A DNA stretch of 61,048 bases from an uncultured Bacteroidales bacterium. Lineage in GTDB: Bacteria > Bacteroidota > Bacteroidia > Bacteroidales > Muribaculaceae. The notes under the pieces were generated by a model. It saw nothing but the letters and a program-made list of their open reading frames with translations, ran no database searches and was not told the DNA's origin. The stretch is taken from contig CAMWHE010000010.1 in the NCBI GenBank assembly GCA_947173955.1, forward strand, positions 1 to 61,048, read 5' to 3'. The number at the start of each line of letters is the position of its first letter. Within the stretch, counting starts at the first letter, position 1. Below, piece after piece: positions 48,056 to 55,597 of this stretch. Made by a program: the position numbers and the translations under genes.

Positions 48056-48203
48056 TCGTAATATCTGTAAGTTACAGATTAAAGTCTTTACACGGAGTTC
48101 ACATCGGAGCCTCACTCAAAGACCTTGCAAGAAGCTATTTGCATTCTCCAGGATGGAAGTGATGTCCGGATCAGAGCTTTTGGCCGATTTGTAAGGTTGT
48201 TTT
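48056..48203 (+). pseudogene. Relic of ORF6N gene (promoter region plus 3' end)
   Basis: Bases 48099-48203 match the last ~105 bases of the intact ORF6N gene and its downstream end (49363-49468) with several substitutions and a one-base deletion that shifts the frame. Bases ~48056-48085 resemble the region upstream of the intact gene (ATATCTGTA ... TACAGA, 48510-48533). Most of the coding body is missing. This copy is a decayed remnant joined directly to the TPM 3' repeat. Confidence 0.75.
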
Positions 48204-48468
48204 CGCATCCTGCGTCATCCTACTCAGGTCTCCGAAGGGATAGGTCAGCGCGATTATCACTGCCTCAACTGCGGCAACAAGCGCTCGGTTCCATATAAGA
48301 TAGCCAAAGTAGTCAGCCCACCCATATTCTTAGGCGGAGGTGGCCGTGGATTCGGAGGTGGAGGTTTCGGTGGAGGCAGCTTCGGCGGTGGGTTCGGAGG
48401 CGGCTCGACCAATGGCGGCGGCGCATCCGGCTCCTGGTAATCTTTCCACTTCTTCAAAGGGGTGAATT
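48204..48468 (+). pseudogene. Direct repeat, copy T' (orphan 3' end of TPM gene)
   Basis: Second copy of the last 79 codons of the TPM gene, including its stop and 28 bases beyond, without the rest of the gene. Nine differences from 42776-43040, all synonymous, show that this copy diverged while still part of a translated gene and became an orphan only recently. Eight of the nine changes replace C, G or T endings with different third bases, mostly A or T. Confidence 0.9.
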
Positions 48469-48541
48469 TCCGAATGCCTTCTATATAAGATTTTATAAAC
48501 TCGTGGCAATTATATCTGTAGGCTACAGAGTAAATATTGCG

Positions 48542-48549
48542 TAATTTTG
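48542..48549 (+). promoter_or_regulatory. Putative -7 box of ORF6N gene, nearly leaderless
   Basis: TAATTTTG matches TAnnTTTG and ends 4 bases before the ATG at 48554. A short palindrome (CTGTAG-GC-TACAG) lies about 20 bases upstream and could be an operator; a similar one is kept in the relic at 48063-48079. Confidence 0.5.
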
Positions 48550-48553
48550 CGAT

Positions 48554-49459
48554 ATGGATAAGAATCAAGAACGTATACAAACGAACGTGGAACCGACCGC
48601 AAAATGTGACCAGTCGACTATGCCGATAGAGAATCGCATCCTTACTTTGCGGGATAAGCCGGTAATGATAGACCGTGATTTAGCTGAGCTGTACGGAGTT
48701 GAAACTAAAGCGCTTAATCAAGCTGTCAAACGTAACATTGAACGTTTTCCCGAATCTTTTCGATTTCAGTTGACCGAATCAGAGAAGGAAGAACTGGTCA
48801 CAAATTGTGACCGGTTTAATGGGCTTAAGCATTCTAACTCAAATCCATTCGCGTTTACCGAACAAGGTGTAGCAATGCTGTCGGCAGTCCTTAAAAGCGG
48901 CACGGCAGTTCAAACAAGTATCCGTATTATTGAGGCATTCGTGGCAATGCGTAATTTTCTTATAAATAATGCTTCTATTTTCCAAAGAATCGAAAGAATC
49001 GAGATGAAGCAATTGAAGACCGATGAGAAAGTTGATGCGATTCTCAATAAGCTTGGCGACTATGATAAGCCTAAGGAAGGAGTGTTTTTCGATGGCCAGA
49101 TTTTCGATGCTTACGCTCTGGTAGCCGATCTTATCCGCCGGGCAACGAAGCGTATAGTGATAATCGACAATTATATTGACGACTCGGTATTGGTTCTGCT
49201 ATCCAAGCGTAAGTCCGGAGTGACTGTTGAAATTTATGACGGGCAGATTTCGCGACAGCTCCGTCAGGATGTTGAAAAGCATAACGAGCAGTATCCTGGT
49301 GTCACACTCCACAGATACACCAAAGCACACGACCGTTTTTTGATAATTGATGAGGAAGTCTATCACATCGGTGCCTCACTCAAAGACCTTGGCAGGAAGC
49401 TCTTTGCATTCTCCAGAATGGAAGTGATGACCGGCTCTGAGCTTTTGGCCGGTTTGTAA
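48554..49459 (+). CDS. ORF6N-domain protein with PLD-like C-terminus
   Basis: Protein of 301 residues. The N-terminal ORF6N (KilA-N-related) domain is at about residues 25-120: NRILTLRDKPVMIDRDLAELYGVETKALNQAVKRN, FRFQL, FAFTEQGVAMLSAVLKS. A coiled segment (~135-165) leads to a C-terminal domain (HDRFLIIDEEVYHIGASLKDLG) that resembles a phospholipase D-like half-site and is common in this family. ORF6N proteins come from phage and mobile elements and bind DNA. AT-rich like the helicase. The gene is flanked by the orphan TPM repeat and by the convergent gldD-cluster gene. Confidence 0.88.
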   Translation: MDKNQERIQTNVEPTAKCDQSTMPIENRILTLRDKPVMIDRDLAELYGVETKALNQAVKRNIERFPESFRFQLTESEKEELVTNCDRFNGLKHSNSNPFAFTEQGVAMLSAVLKSGTAVQTSIRIIEAFVAMRNFLINNASIFQRIERIEMKQLKTDEKVDAILNKLGDYDKPKEGVFFDGQIFDAYALVADLIRRATKRIVIIDNYIDDSVLVLLSKRKSGVTVEIYDGQISRQLRQDVEKHNEQYPGVTLHRYTKAHDRFLIIDEEVYHIGASLKDLGRKLFAFSRMEVMTGSELLAGL

Positions 49460-49485
49460 TGTTATTTTGATTTGCGGGAAAGGAC

Positions 49486-50934
49486 TTATTCCTTCACGGC
49501 AATAGTCATGGCTCGGGTATCGTTGCCGGGGCGATAGCAGCTAATCATCTCGGATAGCGACATGGGCTTTCCCTCCGGATTGAATCCGGCCAGGTGCGCT
49601 ATACGGCCTAACAGCTGCTCGGGGGTATATTTCTGCCGCAGGCTGTCCATCGCCATCGAGTGATCGCGCTTCGCGAGCCGCCGGCCGTCCGGAGCCGTCA
49701 AGAGCGGCACATGAGCCCACTCCGGAGCGATGAGTCCCAATAGCTTGTAAAGGTAAATCTGCTGTGCCGACGACATCAGCAGGTCGCTTCCCCTGACTAC
49801 TTCAGTCACTCCCATCATAGCGTCATCGACCACGACCGCAAGCTGATAGGCCCATGCTCCATCGGCACGACGCACTATGAAGTCGCCGCTGTCTGAAGCC
49901 AGATTGGTCGACTGCACCCCGTAGGTTCTGTCTAAAAATGTGATCGTCCGATCCGGGACGTACAGGCGCGTGGCGTGCGGCTCACTCGGCTCGGCCGTAA
50001 ATGCCGGCAAGGAGGCAGGGCGGCAGTTCCCTCCGTAGACTACACGGCTGTCGCCGCTGTGAGGTGCCTGTGTAGCCATTATCTCGGCTCGCGTACACCG
50101 GCATGGATAGGTGTATCCGGTGGCTTTCAGCCGCTTAAGATAGCTGTCGTAGATATCCCCGCGGCGGCTCTGCCGGTAAGGGCCGTTTTGACCGCGGTCG
50201 TCAAGTCCACCCTCGTCCCATTCGAGGCCGAGCCAGAGCAGATCCTCTTCTATCTGTCGCGAAAAGGCCTCTTTGGAGCGCTGTGGGTCAAGATCCTCGA
50301 TGCGCAATATCCATTTCCCGCCACACGATTTCACGGACAGATAGGATATTACAGCCGAAAAAAGATTCCCTAAGTGCATCCGCCCCGAGGGCGACGGTGC
50401 GAACCGCCCTGTCGGCGTCACTTTTCTCGCCAATACCGTGACTGAATCCTCCTGACGGTCTGTTTCCGTCAGCCGATAGACCCCGGCTCCATCTACCCGG
50501 GCATAGTCGCCGGCTATTTTTATGCCGGTAAGCGGGGGCCCTTCAATGCGCGCGGCCTTGTAGACAGCTTCCTTCGCCGACCACGCCCACAGCTTGTCCG
50601 CAAGCGTCGGGAAGAGCAGCTGCTCGTCGGGGGTCAGAAATTTGTCCTTGACCCGCTCAAGCTGCGGACGAAGTGTCTCGGTATCGATGCCGAACCCCTT
50701 TTCGCGCCCGATCGCTATGACTACCCTGCTCGCCGAGTGGCTGATAGATATCTCTTCCGGTATGCCGACGGGATAAGGCGCCCCGTCAGGATGGTGTCCC
50801 ACGCTGACCTCGCGCCCGTAATAGTCGGAAAGCATCCGGGCGGCGACAGCTCTCTCATGTTCGCGCCGCGGGAGCGACGACTCTCCGAGTGGAGCTGACA
50901 GTATCGTGATTCCGTCGACTGAAGTATGCGTCAT
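49486..50934 (-). CDS. Fusion of 4'-phosphopantetheinyl transferase and glutamyl-Q tRNA(Asp) synthetase
   Basis: Protein of 482 residues from the ATG at 50934, which overlaps the gldD stop (ATGA); longer frames run into gldD. Residues 1-172 are a Sfp-type phosphopantetheinyl transferase: GFGIDTE (magnesium-binding Asp84) and WAWSAKEAVYK (Lys121, Glu122). Residues 174-482 are a GluQRS: GRFAPSPSGRMHLGNL (HIGH motif HLGN, 187-190), RIEDLDPQRS, a zinc site CRC...YGGNC, and LAKRDHS in place of KMSKS. The first half activates acyl-carrier proteins; the second adds glutamate to queuosine in tRNA(Asp). I know both as separate proteins; the fusion is continuous with no stop. Last gene of the gldE-gldD cluster. 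Confidence 0.87.
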   Translation of the reverse strand: MTHTSVDGITILSAPLGESSLPRREHERAVAARMLSDYYGREVSVGHHPDGAPYPVGIPEEISISHSASRVVIAIGREKGFGIDTETLRPQLERVKDKFLTPDEQLLFPTLADKLWAWSAKEAVYKAARIEGPPLTGIKIAGDYARVDGAGVYRLTETDRQEDSVTVLARKVTPTGRFAPSPSGRMHLGNLFSAVISYLSVKSCGGKWILRIEDLDPQRSKEAFSRQIEEDLLWLGLEWDEGGLDDRGQNGPYRQSRRGDIYDSYLKRLKATGYTYPCRCTRAEIMATQAPHSGDSRVVYGGNCRPASLPAFTAEPSEPHATRLYVPDRTITFLDRTYGVQSTNLASDSGDFIVRRADGAWAYQLAVVVDDAMMGVTEVVRGSDLLMSSAQQIYLYKLLGLIAPEWAHVPLLTAPDGRRLAKRDHSMAMDSLRQKYTPEQLLGRIAHLAGFNPEGKPMSLSEMISCYRPGNDTRAMTIAVKE

Positions 50935-51521
50935 AAATTCATTAGCAGATGGGTTATATCCCGCCGGAGCATATCGACGACCGGACGGATCGAGTCTGCG
51001 GGTGCCGACGTGGCACCTTCCGTCATGGCGCTTCCGCTCAGCATCCGGCGCCCGGGGTCGACTGCGAGAAACTGCACCGGAGTCGGCGACCCGTAGGGGG
51101 TGACGAGCAGCGTACACTCCCACCCGTTGGCATTGACCGTCTCCACCACCTCCGTGGCGGCACCACCCGTATTCATCGAAAGGCGTTCCACCCTGTTGGC
51201 TATCAGCTCCTGCTCAGTATCGACAGCGAGCGGTGTCAGCGTCATATATATTTCCGTATTCAGGCTCTTATATCCGGCCGTAAGCCATCCCGGCGAATCT
51301 ATGGCCGTGACGGTCGCTTCGTTGAGCTCTATCGGCAGTGACCCTATGATATCAGTGCGGTATGTCGCCGTCGGGATTTCGATACGCGGGTAAGCGTGTC
51401 GGCGCGGCACAGGGATATCCGCTGTCGGTGCCTTCGAGCATCCCGCCGGGACACTCGCCGCAGCTGCCGCAGCAATCATCACAGCCACGCGGCCAACAAC
51501 ACACATTGCTCTGAATTTCAT
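50931..51521 (-). CDS. gldD: Gliding-motility-type lipoprotein GldD
   Basis: Protein of 196 residues with a lipoprotein signal (PAGC, Cys28). The segment PVPRRHAYPRIEIPTATYR just after the lipid anchor and the overall length match GldD, a conserved Bacteroidetes outer-envelope lipoprotein found even in non-motile species. Its partner gldE lies 3 bases upstream. It overlaps the fusion gene by 4 bases. Confidence 0.85.
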   Translation of the reverse strand: MKFRAMCVVGRVAVMIAAAAAASVPAGCSKAPTADIPVPRRHAYPRIEIPTATYRTDIIGSLPIELNEATVTAIDSPGWLTAGYKSLNTEIYMTLTPLAVDTEQELIANRVERLSMNTGGAATEVVETVNANGWECTLLVTPYGSPTPVQFLAVDPGRRMLSGSAMTEGATSAPADSIRPVVDMLRRDITHLLMNL

Positions 51522-51524
51522 TGC

Positions 51525-52808
51525 CTAAGCCTGCTGAATATCAGGCATCACTTTAACCCTGACGCTGGTGATTCTATGATGCTCTATGTCGAGAATCAGG
51601 AAACGGCACCGCCCGTAGACAAGCGCCTCCTTCTCCTTCGGGAAATCCCCCTTTATCGATAGAAGCATTCCGGCAAGCGTCTCGCAGTCCTCGATCACAG
51701 GAGCATAGTCGTCCTCATCGAGGCCGGTGACACGGAAAAAGTCGTTGAGCAGCGTGCGTCCTTCGAATATGTAGGTATCGTTGCCAAGCTCCTTGTAGGT
51801 CTTCTCCTCCTCGTCATATTCGTCGTTGATGTCGCCCACGATCTCCTCAAGCACATCCTCGAGAGTGACAACGCCCTGCGTGCCGCCGAACTCGTCGACC
51901 ACAATGGCAATATGCTTCTTGAGCTTGCGGAAGTCCTCGAGCAGGTCGTCGATCATACGCGACTCCGGCACGAAATATGGCTCGCGGATAAGCGTCTGCC
52001 ACTCGAAATTGGCCGGCAGGCGATCGTCCGGACCGATATAGGGCAACAGGTCGCGCGAATAGAGCACGCCACGGATGTCGTCCTGCGTCTCGCTGTAGAC
52101 CGGCAGTCGCGAATAGCCGCTCGTGCGGATCACATCGAGCACATGCCCGAAGTCCCATGTGATGTCGATGTCCGTGATATCCACACGCGGAGTCATTATC
52201 TCGGACGCCGTCGTATCGCCGAACTTCAGGATACCCTCAAGCATCTCCTTATTCTCCCCCTCGGCCACGTCAGTGATCTCAAGTGCCTGCGAAAGCTCGT
52301 CGGTCGAGATGTTGTCATGCTTCTTCGTGACCACGCGGTTGACTATGAACGTACTCTTGACCAGCAGGCTCGATACCGGCCAGAGCATCTTCTGAAGCAC
52401 AGACAGAGGTCCGACCGCCCAATGAGCCCACCGCAGCGCGTTGTTGTTGGCCAGCAGCTTAGGGAGAATCTCGCCGAAAAGCAGGATCAGGAATGTCAGC
52501 AGAACCGTCTGCAGGACAAAACTCATTACCTCGCTCATCCCGCTGAACACCGGGCCGAGCGCGAAGTTACACAGCACGACAATCGTCACATTGACCAGAT
52601 TGTTGCCGATCAGAATCGTAGCCAGAAGCCGCTCAGGATAGGAAAGCAGATGGCGTATACGCTGATTGACCGGAGACTCGTCGAGCTCATCGAGAGTCTC
52701 GGGCGTAAGAGAGAAAAAAGCAATTTCGCTCCCCGACATGAAAGCCGATACGAACAGAGCGAGCACAGCGACAGCGAGCGCCACGATCTGCGGCGCCCCG
52801 AAATGCAT
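51525..52808 (-). CDS. gldE: GldE, CNNM/CBS-domain membrane protein
   Basis: About 427 residues from the ATG at 52808; a TTG eight codons upstream (52832) is possible but weaker. The DUF21/CNNM membrane domain spans residues ~1-180 (SGSEIAFFSLTPETLDEL, LILLFGEILPKLLANNN), followed by a CBS pair (EIMTPRVDITDID; HIAIVVDEFGGTQGVVTLEDVLEEIVG) and a CorC-type C-terminal domain. Paired with gldD as in other Bacteroidetes. Transport of divalent cations is known for the fold; the role in secretion or motility is inferred. Confidence 0.88.
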   Translation of the reverse strand: MHFGAPQIVALAVAVLALFVSAFMSGSEIAFFSLTPETLDELDESPVNQRIRHLLSYPERLLATILIGNNLVNVTIVVLCNFALGPVFSGMSEVMSFVLQTVLLTFLILLFGEILPKLLANNNALRWAHWAVGPLSVLQKMLWPVSSLLVKSTFIVNRVVTKKHDNISTDELSQALEITDVAEGENKEMLEGILKFGDTTASEIMTPRVDITDIDITWDFGHVLDVIRTSGYSRLPVYSETQDDIRGVLYSRDLLPYIGPDDRLPANFEWQTLIREPYFVPESRMIDDLLEDFRKLKKHIAIVVDEFGGTQGVVTLEDVLEEIVGDINDEYDEEEKTYKELGNDTYIFEGRTLLNDFFRVTGLDEDDYAPVIEDCETLAGMLLSIKGDFPKEKEALVYGRCRFLILDIEHHRITSVRVKVMPDIQQA

Positions 52809-52956
52809 TATCGCAAGAGGGACAGTATCCAAAAAGGTAATATCTTAGTTGACAAACAGTCAGCCCCTGCCATTTGACATCATCGCATCCGGGGCTTAGT
52901 GGCGTTTCCACACCGCGAATTTACACATTTTTCCGTTACCCGCCAACACCCCGCGA

Positions 52957-52964
52957 CAAAGATA
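52957..52964 (-). promoter_or_regulatory. Putative -7 box of gldE operon
   Basis: The minus strand reads TATCTTTG, matching TAnnTTTG, about 150 bases before the gldE ATG. It ends only ~20 bases from the left 99-bp repeat of the ATPase cassette, so that repeat abuts or supplies the -33 region. Confidence 0.5.
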
Positions 52965-52984
52965 TTAAGGCTAAACCACAGGCC

Positions 52985-53083
52985 TTGTCAAAATAAGCCC
53001 TGTTAAACCATACTTATTTTTACATTTTTGTCAAAATAAGCACGTTTCGACGCGTCTTGCGTGCTTATTTTACACTTTCCCGG
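52985..53083. repeat. 99-bp direct repeat, left copy, with terminator hairpin
   Basis: Matches 54550-54648 at the same length, with the last ~65 bases almost identical. It contains two TTGTCAAAATAAG motifs and a perfect 12-bp inverted repeat (AAAATAAGCACG/CGTGCTTATTTT, 53033-53071). On the minus strand this hairpin is followed by TTTT and covers the stop codon of the ATPase gene, so it probably acts as its terminator. Confidence 0.88.
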
Positions 53084-54489
53084 CCTTTCGTATAGGCATA
53101 TAGTGCAGTAGGTACGAATTGGAGGCTGCCGCTGTCGATTGCCTTCTCGCCACTCTCTGTGATCGTTGTCACGACTGCTCTATGCAGATTATTGGCTGTC
53201 ATAAATGTAAGCAATGATTTCAGCTCTGAAATCTGACGATAGTACCTGTCGCTCCACTTGATCTCAACTGCCCGCGCGGCTTTTTGACTCAGCATGTCAA
53301 GTTTTACAAGATCAACTTCGCCATTCTGACGCCCTTTCTTCCAGTTAGAATAATACAGTTCGTCGGTATCGGCTCCGAATTGACAGAACACGGCGGTTTC
53401 CACCATATGATTGAATGCAGCGTCAGATTGGGTCAGCGGAGAAAATACTGCGGCAAATATCGACGGATTCGTGACATAAACCTTAAAGGTGGTAACACGC
53501 TGGAAACGACGGGCATTCTCATCTATCTTGTGCAGTACTTTTATAAGGAATGACGACTCAAGATAGTCGATATACCGCCGGAGCGTCTCCTTGCGTATTC
53601 CCGACTCTTTCGACAGATCTTCATAAGTAAATTCCTCTCCCGAACGAAAGACCATATGGATAAACAGTCGGTACAATTCGCGGGTATCTCCGATACCGTA
53701 TAGCCCCGGCAGGTCTTTCAGAAGCACCTTATCGACAATATCCTCCTTTATATACCTTCCGGGGTTTCTGCGCAGTTGCATTGACGACACCACTTCGGGA
53801 TATCCGCCGAAATTGATGTAATCGATAAACCGTTCATTAAGCTCCACGATATCGACAGCATCATACCCATCCGTCATTTCTCCGAACCATTTGACTTTGA
53901 CCGGCGCGACAAGCCGCTCCGCTCCTACCATTGTCAGATATTCACAAAACAACAGCGGGGGCAACGGGAAGTGTGTAAACCGCCCTGCTCCGCTTTCCAT
54001 TGACTTCATTTTCAATGCTGCAGCCGCCGAGCCGGACGCCACGAACCGCATATCCCGTCTTGAGTCACACAAGACCTTAAGATGTGTTTCCCAATCTTTC
54101 AAATATTGGATTTCATCGAAGAATATATAATACCCTCCAGCCGAGCCATCCGATTTTGAGGCCTTCAGCAGATAGTCAACCATCTCTTCCAGTGTCATCC
54201 CGCTATAGAGCGGTGCGTCAACTGAAAGATACAGTATCTTCCGGGAGGATACTCCCGACGCCAGCAATGTCTTTATGGTATGAAACATCATTACGGTCTT
54301 CCCTACTCGACGCGGACCGAGCAATATGACACTCCGCCCTTTGGGAAGTGTTGTCACCAGCTCTATGAAAGGGTGTAAAAAAAGCCTCGGTTTCATAGAA
54401 TCATAGTCGTCGAAAATCTGACCGCTGCTCCACCACGGATTGTCGACTACCATTCTTCTCAAAATCTGCTCCTCGGGGAAATTAACCAT
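53065..54489 (-). CDS. AAA ATPase with DUF4143-type C-terminal domain
   Basis: About 474 residues from the ATG at 54489; the frame could open at a TTG at 54516. Walker A is GPRRVGKT, Walker B is YYIFFDEIQYLKDWE, and the C-terminal half (ESGIRKETLRRYIDYLESSFLIKVL; GEVDLVKL) follows the DUF4143 pattern, with a nuclease-like EVD...K core. Such genes are scattered in many copies in Bacteroidetes genomes; function is unknown. The gene lies between 99-bp direct repeats (52985-53083 and 54550-54648) and its stop codon is inside the left repeat. The layout suggests a mobile or tandemly duplicated cassette. Confidence 0.85.
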   Translation of the reverse strand: MVNFPEEQILRRMVVDNPWWSSGQIFDDYDSMKPRLFLHPFIELVTTLPKGRSVILLGPRRVGKTVMMFHTIKTLLASGVSSRKILYLSVDAPLYSGMTLEEMVDYLLKASKSDGSAGGYYIFFDEIQYLKDWETHLKVLCDSRRDMRFVASGSAAAALKMKSMESGAGRFTHFPLPPLLFCEYLTMVGAERLVAPVKVKWFGEMTDGYDAVDIVELNERFIDYINFGGYPEVVSSMQLRRNPGRYIKEDIVDKVLLKDLPGLYGIGDTRELYRLFIHMVFRSGEEFTYEDLSKESGIRKETLRRYIDYLESSFLIKVLHKIDENARRFQRVTTFKVYVTNPSIFAAVFSPLTQSDAAFNHMVETAVFCQFGADTDELYYSNWKKGRQNGEVDLVKLDMLSQKAARAVEIKWSDRYYRQISELKSLLTFMTANNLHRAVVTTITESGEKAIDSGSLQFVPTALYAYTKGRESVK

Positions 54490-54549
54490 AATTATGTCGA
54501 TTTTATTTAAGCACAAAAATACGACAAAAAATCTCTTATTCCAATATTT

Positions 54550-54648
54550 TTGTCAAAATAAGATACATCAAACAATGCTTATTTTTACATTTTTGTCAAA
54601 ATAAGCACGTTTCAACGCGTCTTGCGTGCTTATTTTACACTTTCCCGG
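54550..54648. repeat. 99-bp direct repeat, right copy
   Basis: Upstream of the ATPase gene. On the minus strand it opens with the same GGGAAAGTGTAA stretch that in the left copy encodes the last codons and stop of the ATPase, followed by the same terminator hairpin (AAAATAAGCACG stem). It can be read as the tail end of a lost second ATPase gene, or as the other end of a cassette. Confidence 0.88.
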
Positions 54649-54743
54649 TATACACACATTCATGCCTGACGGACATCTTGAGTGATGAAAATATCCATCA
54701 GGCCTATTACTGGATAAGCCTCGCTATCGCTACTTCCTCTCCG

Positions 54744-55196
54744 TCAGGCGAGGATCTGGGCGGCGTGGTCCTTGGTCTTGATCTCCTTGGGGCCGATGAC
54801 GCGCTCCACGCGACCGTCGGGCCCGATGATGAATGTCGTGCGCAGCGTGCCCATATATTTGCGGCCGGCGAGTGTCTTTTCGCCCCATACGCCGAACTCC
54901 TCGACGAGCCGGTGGTCAGTATCGGCGATGAGCGGGAACGGCAGATCGTTTTTGGCGCGGAACTTCTGGTGCGACTTCGCATCGTCGACACTCACGCCTA
55001 TCACCTGATACCCCTTGTCGAGCAGCTCACGGTAGTTGTCGCGCAGATTGCACGCCTCTGCCGTACACCCCGGCGTCGAGTCCTTGGGATAGAAATAAAG
55101 GGCAATCGTCTTGTCCGGATAGTCGCTGCGCTTCACTTCGTGGCCGTTATCGTCAACTCCCAGCACGTCGGGAGTCATGTCACCGATCTGTTTCAT
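54744..55196 (-). CDS. bcp: Thioredoxin-dependent peroxiredoxin, Bcp/PrxQ type
   Basis: Protein of 150 residues, full length for the family. The peroxidatic cysteine motif DSTPGCTAEACNLRDN contains both the catalytic Cys and the resolving Cys five residues later. It reduces peroxides in the cytosol at the expense of thioredoxin. It stands alone; the ~95 bases between its stop and the right ATPase repeat hold no gene. Confidence 0.94.
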   Translation of the reverse strand: MKQIGDMTPDVLGVDDNGHEVKRSDYPDKTIALYFYPKDSTPGCTAEACNLRDNYRELLDKGYQVIGVSVDDAKSHQKFRAKNDLPFPLIADTDHRLVEEFGVWGEKTLAGRKYMGTLRTTFIIGPDGRVERVIGPKEIKTKDHAAQILA

Positions 55197-55312
55197 ATAT
55201 ACTGTGATTTTAGTTTTCTGTATTAACGCCCTTCCCTGCCGATATGTTTGAGAAGCCCCCCTTATTTATGGGTCAATGAAAAAAGGAGGTTGTGAAAATC
55301 AAGTTAGTTCAA

Positions 55313-55520
55313 GCGCCCGGAGAGCGCGCCATTGTGGTGAACCCCAGGCGTGCTTGCGCCTGGGGATAAAGGCGATATCTTACAACTGAGCGTCGGAGAC
55401 GCGATGTTATGACAGAATTGCACCATCAGACCGAACAGCCTTATACAACTCATGATATACAATAACTCACGATATCGCGTCTCCGACGCTCATTCCCCTA
55501 TAGATGCTCCTGTCCCCAGG
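55313..55520. repeat. BIME-like paired palindromic element, copy 1
   Basis: Begins with GCGCCC-GGA and the CCCCAGGCG/CGCCTGGGG hairpin (55342-55365), then GCGTC-GGA-GACGC (55390-55402), a ~75-base spacer, then the inverted partner GCGTC-TCC-GACGC (55477-55489) and a truncated CCCCAGGC arm ending about 55521 next to the LRR-gene terminator. The two halves are inverted copies of one module. A complete copy in the same orientation lies at 60791-61017. Confidence 0.82.
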
Positions 55521-55525
55521 CACTG

Positions 55526-55565
55526 AAAAAAAAGGGGTGCGCGACGCATCACGCGCCACACACCC
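55526..55565 (-). terminator. Intrinsic terminator of LRR surface-protein gene
   Basis: On the minus strand a ~12-bp stem with a few wobble pairs (55535-55546 with 55554-55565) is followed by eight T residues. It lies about 33 bases after the stop, at the broken edge of the palindromic element. Confidence 0.75.
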
Positions 55566-55597
55566 GGCATACAGGGTACTGCCTGTATGATATATCT

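Noticed and set aside
48257-48580. Minus-strand proline-rich frame at the orphan TPM repeat
   Set aside because: It is the antisense of the Gly-rich TPM tail, which reads as Pro-rich; not a gene.
50935-51123. N-terminal extension of the transferase-synthetase fusion into gldD
   Set aside because: The added residues are low-complexity, overlap gldD entirely, and the ATG at 50934 gives the usual four-base overlap with the gldD stop.
54678-55226. 182-codon plus-strand frame opposite the peroxiredoxin gene
   Set aside because: The minus strand encodes a full-length Bcp with both cysteines; the overlap is a shadow.
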